This document shows, in pieces, positions 57,648 through 64,000 of a DNA stretch of 64,000 nucleotides (within the stretch, counting starts at the first letter, position 1; each line of letters starts with the position of its first letter). The notes under the pieces were generated by a model. It had not been told where the DNA came from. It saw only the letters and a list, made by a program, of their open reading frames with translations, and searched no databases. Source of the DNA: Candidatus Absconditabacterales bacterium (GTDB lineage: Bacteria > Patescibacteriota > Gracilibacteria > Absconditabacterales > Absconditicoccaceae); assembly GCA_025057375.1 (NCBI GenBank), contig JANWWO010000003.1:27325-91324 (forward strand). Direction: 5' to 3'. The position numbers were made by a program, and so were the translations under genes.

Positions 57648-59462
57648 CTAGGTAAGTCACTTTTTGAATTTTGCTCTATCTGATTCGGTGAGATGGATTT
57701 TGCGGATTCTGATTGCTACCGGTGTTATTTCGACATACTCATCGGATCAAATATATCCAAGTGCGTCTTCAAGGGTGAGTTTGCGGATAGGTTCAAGTCT
57801 CATTGCCTCATCATGGCCTTGAGTTCTTATGTTGGTCAATTGTTTGTTTTTGGTCAGGTTGATTGTCATATCTCCTGGTTTCGAACTTTCTCACACAATT
57901 TGTCATTCATAAATTTCTTCCCCAGGCTCGACAAATATTGTTCACCTTTCTTGTAGTTTTCGGATGCTATATCTCATTGCTGTTCCTGTTTCCATTGAGA
58001 TCAATGAGCCATTTTGTCTTGCGGGGATTTCTCCTTTATGGGGTTCAAAATGAGAAAATGATGAATACATGATGCCTTCTCCTTTGGTCATCAAAATAAA
58101 AATTCCTCTAAATCACAACAGTCCTCTGGTCGGGACGTCCATTTCAATTGTTGTGATACCATTGAGTGATTTCATTGTTTTGAGAAGTCATTTTCTTTGC
58201 GATAATGTATCAATTACTCAGCCACTGAGTTCGTCAGCAACGAGTAAGACGACATGTTCGATTGGTTCCATTGTTCTTCCATCCTCGATTTTTATAATCA
58301 CTTGTGGTGCAGATACTTGGAGCTCAAATCCTTCTCTTCTCATAGATTCGATCAAGACTGACAAATGGAGTTCTCCTCTGCCTGAGACAGGATATCTTTG
58401 TCCTTTGGTAAAATCCACACGAAGTCATACATTGGTTTCACATTCTTTGCGAAGTCTTTCTTCGATATTTCTTGAGGTGACTTTTTTCCCCACTCTTCAG
58501 GCAAATGGAGAATCATTTACCACAAACTCCATGGTCAAGGTTGGTTCATCAATGGTGATAGCTGGCATTGGTTCTGCGTTTTCATCACCAGTAATCGTTT
58601 CTCCTACAAAGATGTCATTAATTCCTGCGATCGTCACGATATCTCCACTTGATGCTTGTGGTGTTTCAATTCTTTGGAGTCCACGTGTAGTATAGACTTT
58701 TGAGATTTTTGCTTTACGTTTGATTCCCTCATTATTGATGACCCAGACCTGTTGTCATGGCGAGATTGTCCCTTCATAAATTCTGCCAATTCCTAGTCTT
58801 CCGACATACTCATCATACTCAAGGTTGACAATTTGGATTTTGGTAGGTTTATCATCATAATTGGGTGCTGGAGGTACAATGCGAATGATTTCGTCAAGCA
58901 GGGGGATAATACTTGACGGAGGATTGTGTGGATCAAAACTATCAATATCAGTCAGTGCGTAGCCATTTTTTGCACTTGTATAAATAATAGGAAAATCTGC
59001 TTGTTCGTTGCTTGCGCCTAGTTGAAAAAATAGATCAAAGATTTGGTCGATCACTCGATCTGGTCTTGCAGTTGGTTTGTCGATTTTATTGATGACGACG
59101 ATAGGTTTGAGACCACGTTCTATTGCTTTTTTGAGGACAAATTTGGTTTGGGGCATAGGTCATTCGTAGGCATCGACAACCAGGAGAACAGTATCAACCA
59201 TTCTCATGACTCTCTCAACTTCACTTCAAAAATCAGCATGACCAGGGGTGTCGATAATATTGATCGTTTCATTTTTGTACACAATAGCCGTATTTTTTGC
59301 ATAAATGGTGATTCATCTTTCGCGTTCTTGGTCATTATTATCCATAATGAGAGGAGTGTCTGCATTGCTTTGTATTGTGCCTGATTGTTTGAGCAATTCA
59401 TCAACGAGGGTTGTTTTCCCATGATCGACATGGGCGATGATTGCTATTGTTCTTATTGCCAT
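57648..59462 (-). CDS. typA: GTP-binding protein TypA/BipA
   Basis: 604 residues. Translational GTPase of the EF-G family involved in 50S assembly and stress. G motifs: [11 protein letters not shown] near residue 10, ERERGITIYAKN (switch II region), [20 protein letters not shown] and SAKNG. C-terminal TypA-specific segments include GEEIYEGQIVGES and [15 protein letters not shown]. Glycines are TGA at several places including near the end. Stop TAG. Confidence 0.95.
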
Positions 59463-59493
59463 AAGTATTTTGACAAAAATAAAAACAATGCTG

Positions 59494-59509
59494 GTTGACC
59501 AGTGTCAAC
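59494..59509. promoter_or_regulatory. Inverted repeat upstream of typA
   Basis: GTTGAC-CAGT-GTCAAC, perfect 6-bp arms, in the space between divergent typA and the 59697 gene. It could be a regulator site; no regulator is known. Confidence 0.4.
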
Positions 59510-59562
59510 GTAGGCTATAGGTATTTTTACGAAAAAAGCAAGGAAGAATATGAATTTATTTC

Positions 59563-59590
59563 TTGCAAATACTCAAAAAAATACTATATT
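59563..59590 (+). promoter_or_regulatory. Promoter of the 59697 gene
   Basis: TTGCAA (59563-59568), 16 bp, TATATT (59585-59590). A small hairpin (TTTCTTAT/ATAAGAAA) lies in the leader near 59643-59664. Confidence 0.6.
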
Positions 59591-59696
59591 TCGTCTGTGT
59601 ATGTGTGTGTTTGTGTTGTGTTCCGATAAAGGTGAACATCTTCTTTCTTATGATGATAAGAAAAAGGTATAACGCTATTTTTTATTCTTGTTGCCA

Positions 59697-61574
59697 ATGA
59701 TGTTGTGGTTGTTGATGATATGATGAGTCATGATGGTATTTCCTGTGTGGGCAAATACAGGTCTTGATTCATGACCAGGAACCTGATCATGACCAGGAAC
59801 TTGACTATGACATCAGGTGTATCCTGCATTATTTTTGTCTGATCGTTGTTCATTGGTAGAGCAGGGTGTATGGTGTAGGAGACGATGAACGGGTTCGACA
59901 TGATTGCAGGAATGAATGATGTTTTGGCGTGATCATCAGAGGCTTCGTTCGTATGCGATGGAGGCAGTAGTGCGTGATGGAGCTGTTTTTTGACGCCCCT
60001 TTAATTGATGATTGGCTGGTCGTATCCGTCTCCAGCCAAATGGTTTTGCATATTTGGTTCAGACAAGTGATAAACGTGTAATTCTCCATACGCAAACCTG
60101 AGAGGTTCGTACACGAGAGACACATTCGATATCCGATATTCGTGATGTTGTTTTGGATGGATGGAATGGACAGGATTGGGTGGTAAGATTTGTGTATCGT
60201 GATCGTGAGGAAATTTGGCGAGGAGGAATGCATCTATCATGATCTGTAGGAAGAACAAGTGATGCTCCGTTTGGATATTGGGTGAGAATGTCAGGTCAGT
60301 CGATTCTTTTTTTACCTTGACAACATCCTCATATAGTCCAGGGTGATGTAACGAGGCTTTCCTATCGTGATGACTTGTGGATATATCGTAGTGGAACGGG
60401 GTGGTTTATCGTTGGGCAAGAATGACTGGGCGGGTTTGATGCTGTTGATCAGGCAATGGGGTGATCGCTTCGTTTACAACGTGGGTGAACTGATCGATAT
60501 GTAGTGTGAAGTGGTATTGTAGGTCCTTTTTCATGAGTGATCTCGTGGTATTACCAGCCACCGTATCGAGCAGTGATCACAGTGTCGGGAGATAGTCGTT
60601 TGATCACTGTCAATAATCGTGTCTATTCGTGATCTGATCATGCCTATTTTTTTTCGTCACTACCTTTTGGGTTTTGAGGGCGTTTTGGATGGGGTGTGAG
60701 AAGGCCTGATTGATTTCATACGATTTGGGTAGATGGAAGAGAAAGATTGATTGTTAATTGACAAGGATCACAGTCACGTGTTGAAATTATTGGGATTGAT
60801 GATTGGTATGAAGTGACACAACAATCTCATGTTGATTCATATCGTTTTGATTATGCTGTATGATATGATGGGCGTTGGAGAGTGTTTTTGTCTTGACAGG
60901 ATCTTGGTGAATGGTTTCGTGATGTCTTAACGCCAGCTCGTGATCAGGGTCTTCGTCGTGGTTCGTGAGCAAGTTTTGTTTTTGTGAAGAATCAGGATGA
61001 CCGTCGATCGTTGCGTACGCGAAATCAAACCGTGTGAGCGTGGACCGCGCTTCGTGACATACAGTGGTATCAATGACGTCCGACGTTTCTTGCGCGTAAT
61101 ACAAGAGATGAACGAGAATTGCGATGGGGAACATCAATGATTTATAAACACAATGATATTCGTTTGTATCCATCCTTACCTTCTCCTACGTTCCCCATTT
61201 TTTCTATCCGCGATGCAGGTAGTACAACACGAAGACAGGTTTCGTGAGGATTGGTGCCTCAGCGTGTGATAACGGGGATGGTGCGATCAGGTGTGTATCT
61301 GTGGGAAATGACGCAAGGTACGACGACGAGATTGGTTTTGTGGTGAGGAGCGAGGCAGGAGAGGATGTTGTTCCAAGATTTTTGGTTTGGCCTTGAACAT
61401 GAGTATCGTTTGCTCGTTGGACGTGTTTTGGATACTCGTTTCGGGACGACACTGAGTGGTGCTCAACGTATGGCGTTGATACGTGTGTTGAGAACATTGA
61501 GAGATGGAGAACGTCATGCTATCAAACTCCTCTTGATCGAGGCAATGATTGATCATCTCGCGGGAAGGAGATAA
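59697..61574 (+). CDS. Secreted protein with a glycine-rich linker, unknown function
   Basis: 625 codons with TGA as Gly. The N-terminus MMLWLLMIGGVMMVFPVWAN is a signal peptide. It is followed by the linker GLDSGPGTGSGPGTGLG, whose glycines are largely TGA. The body has many Trp, Tyr, Arg and Gly residues and looks like repeated beta-strands (segments like DLWIYRSGTGWFIVGQE, YDGRWRVFLSG). A helical C-terminus (MALIRVLRTLRDGERHAIKL) ends it. No family recognised. TAA stop, 7 bp before the next gene. Confidence 0.6.
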
Positions 61575-61581
61575 TGATGCT

Positions 61582-62235
61582 ATGATAGATGATTTTATTT
61601 TTGTGATGTTGATTGTCATGTCGTCTGCTGATCTTTTGGATACGTTTAGCAAAGATTCGTTACTGGGTGTGATTACGCACAGTATTGTTGCTTATCTTCC
61701 TCTTTTTTTTCGTGTTCTTGCGTGGCTAGCGTTTTTTTTGTCTGTGTATGCGAGTATTGTTCGATGGTATGAAAATGTCCCTCGTTGGATAGATTGGGTA
61801 TTTGCCTCGATGGGGATGCTTCTTTTTTTGTGGTATTTGCTACGTTTGTACCAAATCCGTCTTGATGCAATTGTGTTGTTGCCTAATGGGTTGCAGAGAT
61901 TGGTATGGAACAATCTCTTTCGTTATGATAGTACGATTTATGAGCGAGAGTCCATCGTCTCTGTATCTCATCAAAAGAAATGAGTTATCGATTCGCTTTT
62001 TTTTACAGGAACGTTAGTTATCATGATGGAAGATGGTAGAGAGATTGTCTATCCTCATGTTTATGACCCCCAAAGTGTTGTCCAAAAAATCACCAACGAA
62101 AAAACTGCTTATGATGCTAGAAAGTTTCAATCTAAACCTTCAGAGCAGCCGGCAACTACAACGAGTGAAGACTTTCAGGTTTTTGTTTCCACGCTTGGGA
62201 ATGTCATCAGGGACTACCTCCAAAAAAAATCATAA
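61582..62235 (+). CDS. Small membrane protein with a PH-like C-terminal domain
   Basis: 217 residues. Two membrane helices (residues about 40-60 and 70-95) and a C-terminal domain. That domain reads IRLDAIVLLPNGLQRLVWNN and SLFFTGTLVIMMEDGREIVY, with strand pattern and ending like bacterial PH domains (bPH2), then a polar linker and a short helical tail. Similar build to the frameshifted gene at 42086. Eight bases after the 59697 gene, so likely co-transcribed. Confidence 0.55.
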
Positions 62236-62277
62236 TCGATGAGTGAAACAACGTGATGATGGTGAGATGCAAAAAAC

Positions 62278-62305
62278 TTGACTTTAAAAAAAAGATTTGT
62301 ATAAT
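62278..62305 (+). promoter_or_regulatory. Promoter of the 62356 gene
   Basis: TTGACT (62278-62283), 16 bp, TATAAT (62300-62305): the most consensus-like promoter in the window. Confidence 0.8.
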
Positions 62306-62355
62306 TGCCGTATCATCAACGGTGATGAGATTTTTATTTTTTTTATACTACTACT

Positions 62356-62841
62356 ATGGTATTGTTCCAAAGCAAAGGTCCAGGTGAGGATCATGAATGC
62401 ATGAATGAACGAACAAAATCTATAGATTGAATTTTTAATTATACGAAAAAATACCTTTTTGAGTGAAAGAGTCTTTCTGATTTTTTAGATAAACTTAAAG
62501 AGTCATGATTTGATGACATCACTTCATTTAAAGTTCATTGTGCGAGTCTCCTTGATTATGGAAAAAGCCGAGACAACCTGTTTTCAAAACAAATGGAAGA
62601 AATCGATCAATCAATTGCAGATGATATAAAAAGCTGAAAATTAGAAATTAAATGTGAATCAGATAAATTATTCGAAAAAATGACTCGTATGAAAGAGTCC
62701 AATATAAGATCAAGAGACAATTATATTCACATAGGTATGAATTTTGATAAACAAAATAGAGAAAAATTAGAAGCCATTTTTAGATATTGTGACCTTGTTC
62801 AAAAATTTTCACAAAACATATGAAAAGCTTTGGACTCATAG
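62356..62841 (+). CDS. Soluble hypothetical protein
   Basis: 161 codons with TGA as Gly, ending in TAG. Starts MVLFQSKGPGEDHECMNERT; helical and charged throughout, with no signal or membrane segment and several Cys. No family recognised. It has a strong promoter and a terminator of its own, so it is a single-gene unit. Confidence 0.6.
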
Positions 62842-62850
62842 TAATATACG

Positions 62851-62880
62851 ATCTCCCCTCCCATCTGGGGATTTTTTTTC
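62851..62880 (+). terminator. Terminator between the 62356 gene and aspS
   Basis: CCCC and GGGG with ATC/GAT outside, then eight T on the plus strand. Confidence 0.75.
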
Positions 62881-62912
62881 TAAGAAAAGGAGACAAGGCA
62901 ATCCCGATGTCC

Positions 62913-64000
62913 CTACTCCTTCTTCACTTGTATTCCCAACACATCCAACTCTTTCGTATCAATCACACTCGGTGCTCCCATCATCACATCTTGTGCACGT
63001 CAGGACTTGGGGAAGGCGTAGACCTCACGGATATTATCCTCATCGACCAAAATCATGAGCAATCTATCAAAGCCGATTGCAAACCCTCCATGCGGTGGTG
63101 GTCCGTATTGAAACGCTTCGTACATTGTTCCAAAACGTTTTTTGATTTCGTCCACACCATATCACGCTTCCTCAAATGCTTTGATCAAAACCTCTGGATC
63201 ATGGTTACGAATTGATCATGACAGGATTTCGTAGCCATTGCAGGCAAGGTCGTATTGTGTGGTTTTTCGGTCTTTTGCTGGCGTCCTAGTCATCACTTCG
63301 AGTCATCCTTGGATATACGAAAACGGATTGTGTGCAAAATCAAGCCCGTTTGGTTTGTCAGGATTTTCTTCAAAAAAGGGGAAATCCAAAATCCATACAA
63401 AACCCAGATGATTGGGATCACTCAATTTGTACGTATCTCTCAAAGCAAGGCGAAGTTTGTTCATGCATGCACGGACTGTCTTTACGTCACCCGCCATTAT
63501 AAACACAATATCTCACGCCACACAGTCAAATTCGTCAGTGAGATCTTTTTTTTCTTTTTCGGAAAGTTTAGACGCAAGAGACCCACTGACGCCAGTCTCG
63601 TCTCGCTTGATATATCCCAGTCCCGATCAGCCATTGCGTTTGACTAGATCCGTAAAGCTATCAATCTCTTTTCTCGACACGCTTTGCCCACTGAGTTTGA
63701 GACCCACAATATCGTTTCATGCATTACGTCCCTCCATAAACAAAGGAAAATCGCTTGAGGTAAAAATCGTTTGTAAAGAATGCAACTCACATCCAAAACG
63801 CATATCTGGTTTGTCAGAGCCATAGCGTGCCATTGCTTCTTCATACGGCAGACGGGGGAAGTCGACCGTAATTTTTTTATGCGGAACAAAGTGTTGGATC
63901 AAGTATTTGATATATTTCTCTACGACTGCAAAAACATCATCTTGATGCACAAAACTCATCTCACAGTCGATCTGATAAAATTCACAACTATGACGATCAG
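62913..64000 (-). CDS. aspS: Aspartate-tRNA ligase, 3' part only
   Basis: The last about 362 residues of a bacterial-type AspRS; the start lies beyond the window edge. Motif 2 region [19 protein letters not shown], a bacterial insertion domain ([20 protein letters not shown]), and motif 3 [14 protein letters not shown] are present. The typical bacterial C-terminus [20 protein letters not shown] follows. Four or more glycines are TGA, one in the SGRAQ-like segment before it. Stop TAG. Confidence 0.95.

Noticed and set aside
58069-58695. 208-codon plus-strand ORF
   Set aside because: It is the mirror of typA, rich in Ser and Pro as expected for antisense of a GTPase gene.

Overview
The window reads as a genome in which UGA is decoded as glycine (translation table 25), as known for the candidate phyla Absconditabacteria (SR1) and Gracilibacteria (BD1-5/GN02) of the Candidate Phyla Radiation. 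The evidence is direct. Nearly every recognisable core gene (nusA, mnmA, the ATP synthase, rplA, secY, groS/groL, infB, ruvC, recJ, murG, murA, gyrB, sppA, typA, aspS) is broken by in-frame TGA exactly where its family has glycine, for example in the P-loops of AtpD and MnmA. These genes end at TAA or TAG. I therefore reconstructed the genes with TGA read as Gly. The two phyla cannot be told apart from this window.

Layout. 1-2750: two small secreted proteins between two direct repeats, plus a secreted protein on the minus strand. 3115-6795: nusA, mnmA and a large membrane protein. 6940-13841: a complete F1Fo ATP synthase in an unusual order (epsilon, gamma, a, c, b, delta, alpha, beta) with a fused double c subunit. 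14014-18087: ndk, L31, L1, secY, terminator, then a WecA/TagO-like phosphoglycosyl transferase. 18132-21358: groS (with a CIRCE-like operator and a His/Cys tail) and groL, split by small ORFs. 21531-23891: a small minus-strand protein and an ABC exporter. 24052: tRNA-Val. 24272-27625: three minus-strand envelope proteins. 27772-32495: a degenerate pyruvate-kinase homologue, infB and a membrane-anchored FKBP. 33141-34520: an O-antigen-ligase-like protein. 34723-41831: a minus-strand run gyrB, murA, murG, rnpA, recJ, ruvC. 42086-48372: mostly unknown membrane or secreted proteins, a frameshifted PH-domain gene, tRNA-Lys, DUF177 and a metalloprotease-like protein. 48585-49502: a lipoprotein gene that looks written in the standard code and stops at TGA before a terminator. 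49696-53730: a 1344-residue Cys-rich surface protein. 53944-57518: a thioredoxin-like protein, a repeat-type protein with a possible -1 frameshift, and SppA. 57648-62841: TypA and three proteins of unknown role. 62913-64000: the 3' part of aspS.

Gene control. Most mapped promoters resemble TTGCAT/A, 16-18 bp, TATACT. Start codons follow T-rich tracts rather than purine-rich Shine-Dalgarno sites. Many genes end in clear hairpin-plus-T terminators.

The gene set fits a small Gram-positive-like cell that makes peptidoglycan and probably a surface glycopolymer. It has an F-type ATPase with a sodium-type binding signature and a large set of lineage-specific secreted and anchored proteins. That suits an epibiotic or host-attached lifestyle, but this last point is inference.
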